64,000 nt of DNA from Cupriavidus sp. WKF15 (GTDB taxonomy: Bacteria > Pseudomonadota > Gammaproteobacteria > Burkholderiales > Burkholderiaceae), in assembly GCF_029278605.1 (NCBI RefSeq), contig NZ_CP119573.1, positions 2,046,001 to 2,110,000 on the forward strand, written 5' to 3'. This document shows positions 8,606 through 16,640 of this stretch, one piece after another. The notes beneath the pieces were generated by a model, which ran no database searches, was not told where the DNA came from, and saw nothing but the letters and a program-made list of their open reading frames with translations. A program made the position numbers and the translations under genes. Within the stretch, counting starts at the first letter, position 1. Every line of letters starts with the position of its first letter.

Positions 8606-9526
8606 TCAGCAGAGCTCGGTTTCGTACCGGCTAGCCGCGATGGTCTCCCGGTCGCTGGCCGCTTCCTGCAGGCGGAAGTCGAACTGGACGCGGGTGAACG
8701 GACCCGTCAGGCCCAGAGATTCATAGCCGGCCGGATCCTGTACCTGCTGCAATTCCACCACAAGCCCGTCTCGCGTGGCGAAAGCGAAGTCGTCATCGAT
8801 GAACGTGTCGCCGGGAATGTTGACTTGCGTGGTCAGCGCGCGCTTGCCTTCGCCCGATACGAGGAAGTGGATGTGCGCCGGACGGTTGCCGTGGCGGCCC
8901 AGCAGTGCGAACAGCTCGGACACGGGGCTGGCCGGCGGAATCGCGTAGCCGGGCGGCAGGAAGCTGCGGAAGCGGTAGCGGCCCGCCTCGTCGGCCTGGA
9001 TGCGGCGGCGCAGGTTGTAGTCTGGCTGCGAGGGGTCGAAGTGCGAGTAGCGGCCGAATTCATTGCAGTGCCAGACGTCGACCAGGGCGTGCGGGACCGG
9101 GCGGCCTTCGGTGTCGAGCACCTGGCCTTCCATGACGAACGGGGCACCCTTGTCTTCGTTGCCGGCGTCAAGGCGGACTTCATTCTCCGACAGCGGCGCC
9201 CCGGGCACGTAGAGCGGACCTTCGATCGCGCGCGGCGTGCCGGCGATGCGTTCGGCGGCCTGGTCGGCTTCGTCCAGGCGGATGTCGAGCAGGCGGTCAA
9301 AGCCGAGGCCGGCGGTGATGAGGCCGACCATGTCGGCCTGGCCCAGGCGGGTCAGCCACTTGACGGCGTTCCAGAACTCGTCCGGCTGGACGTCGAATTC
9401 ATCGATGGTGCGGAACAGGTCGCCGACGATGCGGGCGGTAATGGCGCGCACGCGCTCGTCGCCCTCATCGCCGAGGCGGCGGCTGTTGACCAGCTCAAGC
9501 AACTGGGCGGCATTCATTTCAGCCAT
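8606..9526 (-). CDS. catA: Catechol 1,2-dioxygenase
   Basis: This non-heme Fe(III) intradiol dioxygenase cleaves catechol to cis,cis-muconate. The ATG at 9526 is preceded by AAGGAGACA and gives 306 residues, the usual length. The N-terminal helical dimerisation domain is visible at residues 1-100, then the beta-sandwich with iron ligands Tyr160, Tyr194, His218 and His220 (RPAHIHF). It is the last gene of the iac operon, 50 bases after iacF, which places ring cleavage directly after the IAA-to-catechol steps. No catB or catC is present in the window, so muconate is processed elsewhere. Confidence 0.93.
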   Translation of the reverse strand: MAEMNAAQLLELVNSRRLGDEGDERVRAITARIVGDLFRTIDEFDVQPDEFWNAVKWLTRLGQADMVGLITAGLGFDRLLDIRLDEADQAAERIAGTPRAIEGPLYVPGAPLSENEVRLDAGNEDKGAPFVMEGQVLDTEGRPVPHALVDVWHCNEFGRYSHFDPSQPDYNLRRRIQADEAGRYRFRSFLPPGYAIPPASPVSELFALLGRHGNRPAHIHFLVSGEGKRALTTQVNIPGDTFIDDDFAFATRDGLVVELQQVQDPAGYESLGLTGPFTRVQFDFRLQEAASDRETIAASRYETELC

Positions 9527-9576
9527 GCTTTGTCTCCTTGTTGTGTTGCGCCCGGGAGGGGCAGTGGGGATGGGTA

Positions 9577-10530
9577 CTACAGGTCCAGTACGATCCGTGC
9601 CGTGCGAGCACGCGACACGCAGGCACAGATCTGCTTGTTGGAGGCCTTCTCTTTCTTCGATAGGCAGTTGTCGCGGTGATCCGGCTCGCCATCGAGCACG
9701 GGCACCACGCACGTGCCGCAGATGCCTTCGCGGCATTCGGTATCGATTTCGCAGCCAGCGGCGATCAGCGCGTCGACCAGCGTAGTGCCGTCCGGGACGA
9801 CGATGACCTTGCCGCTCTGCGCCAGCTCGGCCTCGAATGCGCCAGCGGGCAGGCCGGCCGCCAACGGGTCGGCCTGGAAGTGCTCCAGGTGGACGTTGTC
9901 GGGGCCAAGCACGCGTTCGCCCTCCTCGACCACACGCGCCATGAAGGCGGACGGGCCACAGGTATAGGCCAGCGTGCCCGCGCTGGCTCCCGCCATGCAG
10001 TCGGTCAGCACCTGGCCCAGCGTATCGCGGTCCACGCCAATGTGCAGCGTCACCTTGCCGTCGAACGGCGCGGATTCCAGCAGCCGCAGGAAGGCGGCAT
10101 GCTCGCGCGAGCGGGCGAAGTAGTGCAGGTGATAGGGGCGCCCCCCGCGATTGAGCTGGTAAGCCATGCTCAACAGCGGCGTGATGCCGATACCGGCGGC
10201 AAACAGCAGGTACTGGCTCGCTTGCGGTGCCAGGCTGAACAGGTTGCGCGGGGCGCTGATCGCCAGCTCCGCGCCTTCCTGCACCACGTCGTGCAGGGCT
10301 GCGGAGCCACCGCGCGACGCGTCTTCCCGCTTCACCGCGATCAGGTAGCCGGACGCATCATCGGGCGGGCTGCATAGCGAATACTGGCGCGTGAAGCCGG
10401 TCGGCCCGAGCACATCCACGTGGGCACCTGGCTCGTAAGGGGCGAGCGCTGCGCCATCACAGGGCACGAGACGGAACGAGCGGATGCCGACCGCCTCTTC
10501 CACAACCTTTTCGACTCTGACTTTCAACAT
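9577..10530 (-). CDS. iacF: Rieske dioxygenase reductase component (IacF-like)
   Basis: This is a phthalate-dioxygenase-reductase-type protein that passes electrons from NADH through FMN and a plant-type [2Fe-2S] cluster to the oxygenase IacCD. The flavin-binding RQYSL motif is at residues 48-52, the NAD-binding AAGIGITPLL at 111-120, and the C-terminal ferredoxin domain has Cys266, Cys271, Cys274 and Cys302 as cluster ligands. The C-terminal position of the ferredoxin separates it from BenC-type reductases, in which it is N-terminal. Gene order iacC-D-E-F supports the name. Confidence 0.85.
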   Translation of the reverse strand: MLKVRVEKVVEEAVGIRSFRLVPCDGAALAPYEPGAHVDVLGPTGFTRQYSLCSPPDDASGYLIAVKREDASRGGSAALHDVVQEGAELAISAPRNLFSLAPQASQYLLFAAGIGITPLLSMAYQLNRGGRPYHLHYFARSREHAAFLRLLESAPFDGKVTLHIGVDRDTLGQVLTDCMAGASAGTLAYTCGPSAFMARVVEEGERVLGPDNVHLEHFQADPLAAGLPAGAFEAELAQSGKVIVVPDGTTLVDALIAAGCEIDTECREGICGTCVVPVLDGEPDHRDNCLSKKEKASNKQICACVSRARTARIVLDL

Positions 10531-10590
10531 GACTACCCTTCCAGAACGACTATCTTGATTCAGACTGAGACGCGCGGATGCCTTGGACGC

Positions 10591-11331
10591 CTAGCGCATC
10601 AAGAGGCCGCCGTTCGCATCCCAGTTGGCGCCGGTGACCGCGCCCGCGGAGTCAGCGGCCAGCAGCAGCACCACATCCGCCACATACTCCGGCGACCCCA
10701 GCCGCTGGACCGGGATCGTCTTGCAGATCGCCTCCAGGCGTTCACGCTGAACGGTCTCGTGGACGATCGGCAGGTCGAGCGGGCCAGGCGACACGCAGTT
10801 CACCGTCACGCCCTGCGGCGCCAGTTCACGCGCGAAGATCTTGGTCAGCACGCCCACGCCGCCCTTGGCCGCCGCGTAGTGCGCGCCAGTCGCCGTGCCG
10901 CCGTTCTGGCCGGCCAGCGAGCCGATGTTGACGATGCGGCCGAAGCCCCTCGCCGCGAAGTGCGCGCCGAACACCTGCGAGCCGACAAAGGTGCCGCGCA
11001 GGTTGATGGCCACTACCTGGTCGAACTCCTCGGGGCTGATGTCCATCAGCCCCGACACCTGCGACTTTCCAGCGTTGTTGACCAGCACGTCGGTACCGCC
11101 CCAGCATTCCTCCAGCGCGGCCTTGGCCGACTCGAAAGCGGCTTTCTCGGTCACGTCGAGGGCGAGCGCCAGGGCGGTCTCGCCCGTGGGATCCAGCGAA
11201 TGCGCCACCGCTGCGGCGTCTTGCGCATTGAGGTCGCCGATGGCTACATGGTAGCCGGCCGCATGCATGCGGCGGGCGATGACCTCGCCAAGGCCGCGCG
11301 CACCGCCGGTGATCAGGGCAACTCGCTTCAT
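10591..11331 (-). CDS. iacE: Short-chain dehydrogenase/reductase (IacE-like)
   Basis: This classical SDR has the TGGARGLG nucleotide-binding motif at residues 8-15, NNAG near residue 90, and the YxxxK pair in HYAAAKGG. Work on iac systems implicates IacE in processing the first hydroxylated indole-acetate product formed by IacA. It is placed between the Rieske dioxygenase small subunit and the reductase, the canonical iac order. Its start follows a GGAGA-type site. Confidence 0.82.
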   Translation of the reverse strand: MKRVALITGGARGLGEVIARRMHAAGYHVAIGDLNAQDAAAVAHSLDPTGETALALALDVTEKAAFESAKAALEECWGGTDVLVNNAGKSQVSGLMDISPEEFDQVVAINLRGTFVGSQVFGAHFAARGFGRIVNIGSLAGQNGGTATGAHYAAAKGGVGVLTKIFARELAPQGVTVNCVSPGPLDLPIVHETVQRERLEAICKTIPVQRLGSPEYVADVVLLLAADSAGAVTGANWDANGGLLMR

Positions 11332-11340
11332 CGCGTCTCC

Positions 11341-11841
11341 TTAAAGCAGGAAGCCGAGAGCGTTGAGGCTGTCGGTCGAGTTGATCAGGCGGACCACCTT
11401 CTGTTCGAGGCGGATGCCGTCCTGCGTGAAGCGCAGGCGGTGCGTCAGGTCCGCCGCGAACAGCGTGTGGTGCTCGCGCTTGTAGGCGACCAGGATCTGC
11501 GCTGAGCGCACCTCGATGACATCAGCCTCGCTCGACACCTCGGTGAAGCGCGATACGGTACGCACCGTGCGCGCGGCATCCACGGCCGAAACCGAGTGGC
11601 CGGACGTCAGGCGCTCGATGCGCATCGAGCGCATGCGTGCGTCGTCATAAGCGTAGTTCAGCGCGGCATCGAAATCGGCGGTCTCCGGATCGATGGGGAT
11701 GACGTAGTGGCCAGTCTCGCTCCACAGGCCGGCCCATTGCTGATAGTCCTTGCGGTCCAGCAACTCGGCCTCGCGCCAGATGAATTCGGCGGCCAGTTGC
11801 AGCGAGGGCGCGACCGGGGTCAGTTCGTTGGCTTTATTCAT
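11341..11841 (-). CDS. iacD: Rieske dioxygenase small (beta) subunit (IacD-like)
   Basis: The 166-residue product has the NTF2-like fold of aromatic-ring-hydroxylating dioxygenase beta subunits (AAEFIWREAELLDRKDYQQW at the N-terminus; SAVDAARTVRTVSRF and LTHRLRF strands later). It plays a structural role in the oxygenase hexamer. Its ATGAATAA start overlaps the iacC stop by eight bases, so translation of the two subunits is coupled. Confidence 0.85.
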   Translation of the reverse strand: MNKANELTPVAPSLQLAAEFIWREAELLDRKDYQQWAGLWSETGHYVIPIDPETADFDAALNYAYDDARMRSMRIERLTSGHSVSAVDAARTVRTVSRFTEVSSEADVIEVRSAQILVAYKREHHTLFAADLTHRLRFTQDGIRLEQKVVRLINSTDSLNALGFLL

Positions 11842-13123
11842 CGCTCATCATCCTTTTCCACATCCGATAGGCTTCGCGCATGCCGCCTTCGTCGGTGGCG
11901 TGCGAGATCTTGTCGCCGTTTTCGGCAACGATTTCGCGGTTCAGGCCGCGGTTGACCAGGATCGGCACGTTCTTGCCGGCGTACGAGCCGCGCTGCACAC
12001 GCTCCCAGGCTTCGGCGTCGTCCGGGCTGCCGAAGCCGAACGGGCCCTGGAAGTGCTCATGGATGCGCAGGCGCTCGCGGTTGGCGATCTCGGGGCCACC
12101 GTCCATGCCCAGCGCAACGTGGCGGATCTCGGTCTCGGTGGCCGACACCGGATGCAGCACGCGGAAGAACGCCATCGACATCGCCACGTTGGGGAACAGG
12201 TTCAGGTTGAAACCGGCGCCGTGCAGCGAGCGGACGATGCGGCGGACCTGCTCGGGCGGCATCTCCTTCGACAGCGCCTCGGTGACGTGAGCGAAGCGTT
12301 CCTGAAGTTGTTCCGTGCCATCGTCCTGGTCGAGATCCACATGCTCGGGCACCATCACCATCACGCTGTGCCCATTGCCGAGCGCATGGGTGACGGCCTT
12401 CTCGTCGGTCATGAACGACAGCATCTCGGAGGTCTCTTCATCGACCGACGACATCCACGACTTGTGCACGATCGGGAAGTGATAGCCGTCGGTGGTGTTC
12501 TCGAGCTGGATCTTCCAGTTGCCGCGGAACGTGAACTTGTGCTCGCCCTGGGTCTTGATCGGGTAGCCCGCGCCTTGCTTCATGAACAGGTCGATCCAGT
12601 GCCTGGCTTCGCCGAGGTAGTCGCTCAGCGGTTCCACGTCCTGGTTGAAGCTGGCGAACACCATGCCGGCGTAGCTATCCACGCGCAGCGAGCGCAGCGG
12701 CAGTTCGGACTTGTCGAGGATGTCCTCGTAGCCATCCGGATAGGGCAAGGCGCGCAGCTTGCCGTCCAGGGCATAGGACCAGCTGTGGTACGGGCAGGTG
12801 AAGCCCGTGGCATTGCCTTTGGATTTCTCGCACACTGTGGCGCCGCGATGACGGCAGCGGTTCTCGAGCACGCGGATGGCGCCGGTCTTGTCGCGCACGA
12901 CAATGACGGGCTGGCGGCCGATCTTCGTGGTGCGGAAGTCGCCGGGGTTGCGGATCTCGCTTTCGTGCGCGACCCAGACCCAGGTCTTGTAGAAGATGCG
13001 GTCGAGTTCAGTCTCGAACAGCGCCGGATCGTAGTACATCGAGCCGTCAACGCGGTCGTCCTGCACCAGGCGCTCAGGCTTGACCGTGAACGTCACTGGC
13101 TGGTAGTTGTCGTGGGAACACAT
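11834..13123 (-). CDS. iacC: Rieske dioxygenase large (alpha) subunit (IacC-like)
   Basis: This is the catalytic subunit of the ring-hydroxylating dioxygenase in the iac pathway, acting on late intermediates on the way to catechol. Starting at the ATG at 13123 (with ACGGAGAG upstream) gives 429 residues. Rieske cluster ligands are Cys90, His92, Cys110 and His113; the mononuclear iron site is in ENTTDGYHFPIVH, with Asp212 as bridging residue and His215 and His220 as ligands. It overlaps iacD by eight bases. Other aromatic Rieske dioxygenases share the fold, but the surrounding gene set makes IacC the best call. Confidence 0.87.
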   Translation of the reverse strand: MCSHDNYQPVTFTVKPERLVQDDRVDGSMYYDPALFETELDRIFYKTWVWVAHESEIRNPGDFRTTKIGRQPVIVVRDKTGAIRVLENRCRHRGATVCEKSKGNATGFTCPYHSWSYALDGKLRALPYPDGYEDILDKSELPLRSLRVDSYAGMVFASFNQDVEPLSDYLGEARHWIDLFMKQGAGYPIKTQGEHKFTFRGNWKIQLENTTDGYHFPIVHKSWMSSVDEETSEMLSFMTDEKAVTHALGNGHSVMVMVPEHVDLDQDDGTEQLQERFAHVTEALSKEMPPEQVRRIVRSLHGAGFNLNLFPNVAMSMAFFRVLHPVSATETEIRHVALGMDGGPEIANRERLRIHEHFQGPFGFGSPDDAEAWERVQRGSYAGKNVPILVNRGLNREIVAENGDKISHATDEGGMREAYRMWKRMMSDE

Positions 13124-13140
13124 GCTAGCTCTCCGTGAGG

Positions 13141-14283
13141 TCATTGGGAGGCGCCATCGGCAGCGATGGCGCGTTCGATCCGGGATGCGATGGCGCACAG
13201 TGCTTCGTCCCCGCCCTTGCGGCCCACCAGCTGCAGGCCCGCCCTGATGGCGACGCTGGCGACCGGCACGGGAAGCGTGAACGCGGGATGGCCGCTCAGG
13301 TTGAAAGGGCGGACCAGCGACGTCAGGCCGAGGATTGGTGCCCCTGCGCGTACCGCGGCAAGCGTTGGCGGCAGTTCGGGCAGCGTGGGCAGCACGATGG
13401 CGTTCACCTTGCCGAGCACGGCGTCGACCTGCGACGTGAAGGCGCGGCGCACCGCTTCCGCCTGCCGGACATCGTCGCGGCTGACGGCACTGGCCGCCAG
13501 CAGGCGCTGCTCGACGTCGCGCTGCAGCGCGCCTGTGCCGGTCAGGTGGCCGAAGGCTGCCCAGGTCTCGAAGTTGATGACCCGCATGCCGGCCTGGTAG
13601 GCGGCAGCCATGCCGTTGAGGCGTACCGGCAGGGTGTCGAAGCCGGCCTGGCGCAATGCGCTGGCGACGGCTTCGAGGATCGCGGGATCGGCCTGCACGT
13701 CGTCCAGCAGGCCGATGCGCCAGGGCTTGCCGCTATCGCGTGCCAGGGCTGAGTCGAAGTCCGGCGCGATCACCGCCATGGCGGCCACGATGCCCTCGAC
13801 CGAATCCGCGAACGGGCCGACGCAATCGAGCGATGACTCGGACGGATGCGCGCCACGGCGGCTGACGCGGCCGAAGGTCGGCTTCAGTCCGGCCACACCG
13901 CAGCACGCTGCAGGCATGCGGATCGAGCCACCGGTATCGGTACCCAGCGCGATGCGGACTTCGCCCGCGGCAACGGCGGCGGCGGAACCGCTGGACGAGC
14001 CGCCCGGAATGCGGTCCGGCGCTTGCGCATTGACCGGCGTACCGGCGAAATCGTTGATGCCCGAGATGCCGAACGCCAGTTCGTGCATCGCGGTCTTGCC
14101 GACGATCGACCAGCCAGCATCGACGAGCCGCGCGACTACGTCCGCGTGCTCGGTAGCCGGCGCGGTGTCGCTAAGTGCCCTGCTGCCCGCGATGGTCGGG
14201 TAGCCGGCAATGTCGATCGAATCCTTGATGGCGATGGCGGGCCCATCGCCACCCAGACGGAAGCGGGAGACGAAGGCGGTCAT
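13141..14283 (-). CDS. iacH: Amidase-signature hydrolase (IacH-like)
   Basis: This 380-residue amidase-signature enzyme has an N-terminal IAIKDSID segment carrying the catalytic Lys (about 20), a GGSSSGSAAAVAAGE stretch with the cis-Ser (about 97) and GTDTGGSIR with the nucleophilic Ser (about 120). In iac clusters the homologous IacH is a hydrolase whose likely role is to release anthranilate from an N-acyl intermediate. The start ATG overlaps the iacI stop as ATGA, so the two are translationally coupled. Confidence 0.83.
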   Translation of the reverse strand: MTAFVSRFRLGGDGPAIAIKDSIDIAGYPTIAGSRALSDTAPATEHADVVARLVDAGWSIVGKTAMHELAFGISGINDFAGTPVNAQAPDRIPGGSSSGSAAAVAAGEVRIALGTDTGGSIRMPAACCGVAGLKPTFGRVSRRGAHPSESSLDCVGPFADSVEGIVAAMAVIAPDFDSALARDSGKPWRIGLLDDVQADPAILEAVASALRQAGFDTLPVRLNGMAAAYQAGMRVINFETWAAFGHLTGTGALQRDVEQRLLAASAVSRDDVRQAEAVRRAFTSQVDAVLGKVNAIVLPTLPELPPTLAAVRAGAPILGLTSLVRPFNLSGHPAFTLPVPVASVAIRAGLQLVGRKGGDEALCAIASRIERAIAADGASQ

Positions 14284-14789
14284 GGCCGTGTCTCCGCCAG
14301 CGTCTGGCATGACAGCCGCTCCGTCTGGAAATGCCGCACGCGTGCGGTGCCGTCGCTGTCGATGTCGAACACGACCGCCAGCCGCGCCGAGATCAGTTCG
14401 GTCTTGCCGCCGGCATAGACCGACAGTTGCTGCATGATCCAGTGGCCGCGCACCACATCGCCGTCCGCGACCATCGCCTCGCTGGTCAGGAAATGCACAT
14501 TGCGCTGGAAATGCGGTACGGGCGGCAGGTACTTGCGCAGGAACCCGTCGATCGCAGCGGGGCCGGCATGGCGGCCGAAGCCGGACGCGTACTCCGCGCC
14601 CACGCCTTCCCACACCGCGTCGTCGGTGAACAGCGCCGGCAGTTCGCCATCGCGGGCGTCGGCCGGGGCCGGCACGTCGCACAGCGACATGTAGCGGGAC
14701 AGCGTGCGGCGTGCCGCGCTTTCGGCCTCAAGGGCCGCGAGGCGCCGGCCGGTGTCCGCGGCGCTTGCGGGGATCTGCGCTTTCGTCAT
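14280..14789 (-). CDS. iacI: SnoaL/NTF2-like protein (IacI-like)
   Basis: The 169-residue product has the NTF2-like cone fold: an N-terminal helix pair (ALEAESAARRTLSRYMSLCD), then the LFTDDAVWEGVG strand and a C-terminal sheet ending in RVRHFQTERLS. Homologues named IacI are found in all known iac clusters and are thought to speed up conversion of an oxidised indole intermediate. It shares an ATGA overlap with iacH. Confidence 0.8.
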   Translation of the reverse strand: MTKAQIPASAADTGRRLAALEAESAARRTLSRYMSLCDVPAPADARDGELPALFTDDAVWEGVGAEYASGFGRHAGPAAIDGFLRKYLPPVPHFQRNVHFLTSEAMVADGDVVRGHWIMQQLSVYAGGKTELISARLAVVFDIDSDGTARVRHFQTERLSCQTLAETRP

Positions 14790-14804
14790 GACGTCAGGCC
14801 CGCG

Positions 14805-15173
14805 TCAGGCGGCTTCGGCCGGAATCTCGAGCGCGCGGCCAACGCGTGCCTCGATCTTGGCGTAGCGCCACAGGCTGTGCTCGCCGACTGGTGTCGTCCG
14901 GAACAGGTTGCAGGCCGCGACGACGGTGTCGTAGTCCTTCACGTCGGCCATGATGTACACGGTCCAGGGCGACGTGGTGGACGGGCCGACCATCAGGCGA
15001 TCGTCGTCGATGGCGCCGAGGATGGAGACGCCAGGCATGGCGCCCATCGACTTCATCATGGCGCTGAATCCCTTCCACACTTCGATGCCATGGCCGGTTG
15101 GCAGGTCGAAGAAATTCTGCGTGATGCCGATGCAGAAAAGGACGCGCAGGGGGCTTTGGGCAGGTTGCGGCAT
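14805..15173 (-). CDS. iacB: Small IAA-catabolism protein of unknown role (IacB-like)
   Basis: This 122-residue protein looks like a ferredoxin-like alpha/beta (dimeric barrel-type) domain, with an initial VLFCIGITQNF strand and the segments SPWTVYIMADVKDYDTVVAA and HSLWRYAKIEARVGRA. IacB is conserved directly after iacA in IAA-degrading bacteria, but its function is not firmly established. The ATG at 15173 starts the conserved region; the larger frame upstream is read-through of iacA in another frame. Confidence 0.78.
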   Translation of the reverse strand: MPQPAQSPLRVLFCIGITQNFFDLPTGHGIEVWKGFSAMMKSMGAMPGVSILGAIDDDRLMVGPSTTSPWTVYIMADVKDYDTVVAACNLFRTTPVGEHSLWRYAKIEARVGRALEIPAEAA

Positions 15174-15213
15174 GTTGGCTCCGGTCGGTGTCGGTGTGGG
15201 TTCGTGCGGCGCT

Positions 15214-16404
15214 TCAGATGTAGCCGGGCATCGGCGGCACGCCGAGGCTGACCGCGCCGGCGGCGTCATACAGGCCTTCGCCGAGGAAGGCGTGCTGCGT
15301 GACGACCATCGCGTCGCGCAAGTAGCGCTGCAGCGGGTGGCCGTCGTAGATCGCGGCGGTGCCGGCGAGCAGGTAGGCCGCCTGCACGGCGCTGGCGCCG
15401 GAGCGGGTCGCCTGCACGGCCGACAGGCGCAGCAGGCTGGTCTGTTCGGGGCTGAGGTTGTCGCCCTTGAGGATCGTGTCCCAGGCGGACTCGGTGGCGT
15501 CGTAGAAGAAGGCGTGCGCCGAGCGCAGTTCGGCTTCGGCCTTGGCGACCGAAATGCGCAGGTAGGCGCGGTCGGCCATCTTCGGTGCGCCGGTGATCCC
15601 GGTGCGGCCGCCGGCCATGCGCGACACTTCATCCAGCGCGGCGCGGGCAAGGCCCAGGTTGACCACCGCCAGTACCTGCGCGGCGTAGGCGATGGACGGA
15701 TAGCGGTACAGCGGTTCATCGATGGTCGGCGGACCGCCGCGCACGAAGGTCCACTCGTCGGGGACAAAGACGTCGTTGACGCGCAGGTCGTGGCTGCCGG
15801 TGCCGCGCAGGCCGATCACTTCCCAGTTCTCGACGATTTCCACGTCCTCGGGCCGCAGCACCGCGGTACGCGGCTTGCCGCCGTCGCCGGCGCCGATGCC
15901 GACGCCCAGGATGTCCGCGCCCTTGCAGCCGCTGGCGAACTTCCACAGGCCATTGACGCGGTAGCCGCCGTCCACCTTCCCGGCTGGCTGGATCGGGAAC
16001 AGGCCGCCGGCAAAGGCGACGTCTGGTCCGTTGGCGTAGAGCTGTGCGAGGGTCTCGCGCGGCAGGGCGGCGAGATAGACCTGTGCCGAGCCGAAGCTGG
16101 CCACCCAGCCGGCGGAGCCGTCGGCCTCGGAAATGGTTTCGATCAGCCTGAGGAATTCCGCGGGCGAGCACGCGTCGCCGCCGAAGCAGCGCGGTGCGGC
16201 GGCGCGGTAGACGCCCAGTTGCTTCAGCTGGGCTACCATATCCCGCGGCACGTACCGCTTTACATCGAATTCTTCGCGGCGGGCGCGGATTTCGGCCAGC
16301 ACGCGATCGAGCTCGGCCTGGCGCGGCTCGGTCTGCGCGGCGAATGGCATGGCGACGCCGGGGTGCTGGTTGAGGAGGCTTTCCGACACAGCGGAATGCA
16401 GCAT
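15214..16404 (-). CDS. iacA: Indole-3-acetate monooxygenase, acyl-CoA dehydrogenase fold (IacA-like)
   Basis: This is the first enzyme of IAA catabolism: a flavin-dependent monooxygenase of the acyl-CoA dehydrogenase/HpaH-like group that uses reduced flavin supplied by IacG to hydroxylate the indole ring. The ATG at 16404 (MLHSAVSESLL) follows a CCGGAGAC site and gives 396 residues. The N-terminal helical domain (GVYRAAAPRCFGGDACSPAEF), central beta domain (GLWKFASGCKGADILGVG) and LRGTGSHDLRVNDVFVP segment are typical of two-component flavin hydroxylases. It is the promoter-proximal gene of the operon and divergent from the sensor kinase. Confidence 0.87.
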   Translation of the reverse strand: MLHSAVSESLLNQHPGVAMPFAAQTEPRQAELDRVLAEIRARREEFDVKRYVPRDMVAQLKQLGVYRAAAPRCFGGDACSPAEFLRLIETISEADGSAGWVASFGSAQVYLAALPRETLAQLYANGPDVAFAGGLFPIQPAGKVDGGYRVNGLWKFASGCKGADILGVGIGAGDGGKPRTAVLRPEDVEIVENWEVIGLRGTGSHDLRVNDVFVPDEWTFVRGGPPTIDEPLYRYPSIAYAAQVLAVVNLGLARAALDEVSRMAGGRTGITGAPKMADRAYLRISVAKAEAELRSAHAFFYDATESAWDTILKGDNLSPEQTSLLRLSAVQATRSGASAVQAAYLLAGTAAIYDGHPLQRYLRDAMVVTQHAFLGEGLYDAAGAVSLGVPPMPGYI

Positions 16405-16557
16405 GGTTGTCTCCGGTGGATTGCGTGGGCCGGCTAAGGGACCGGCCGGGGGAGCCGGTTCTAACGGCATGGACCGTTGAAAGCAGTCTATCGACGGCCC
16501 CCGGGCGGCAACAATTGGAGCGGGGCGTGCATTGCTGCGCAGTTTCCCGGGGATGCG

Positions 16558-16575
16558 TAAAGGAATTACCTATAC
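16558..16575. promoter_or_regulatory. Candidate response-regulator box, copy 1 (iacA / sensor kinase)
   Basis: TAAAGGAATTACCTATAC contains the hyphenated inverted repeat AGG-N5-CCT and differs at only two of 18 positions from a second copy at 19671-19688. It lies in the 236-base divergent space between iacA and the sensor kinase gene. FixJ/NarL-type regulators commonly bind sites of this AT-centred form, so the adjacent LuxR-type regulator is the natural candidate. Confidence 0.55.
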
Positions 16576-16640
16576 GGGTCCGGGCTCTGCCGGCGGTACG
16601 CTGCGGGTTGATTCATTCCAGCGGCATGGCTCGAGGCAAC

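Noticed and set aside
9577..13123. Reading the Rieske genes as a benzoate dioxygenase (benABC) system
   Set aside because: The reductase has a C-terminal ferredoxin domain and the neighbours are IacA/B/H/I-like, not BenD, BenM or BenK.
11750..13138. Long plus-strand frame of 462 codons opposite iacC/iacD
   Set aside because: It is antisense to clear Rieske subunits and reads as an unstructured His/Val/Arg-rich sequence.
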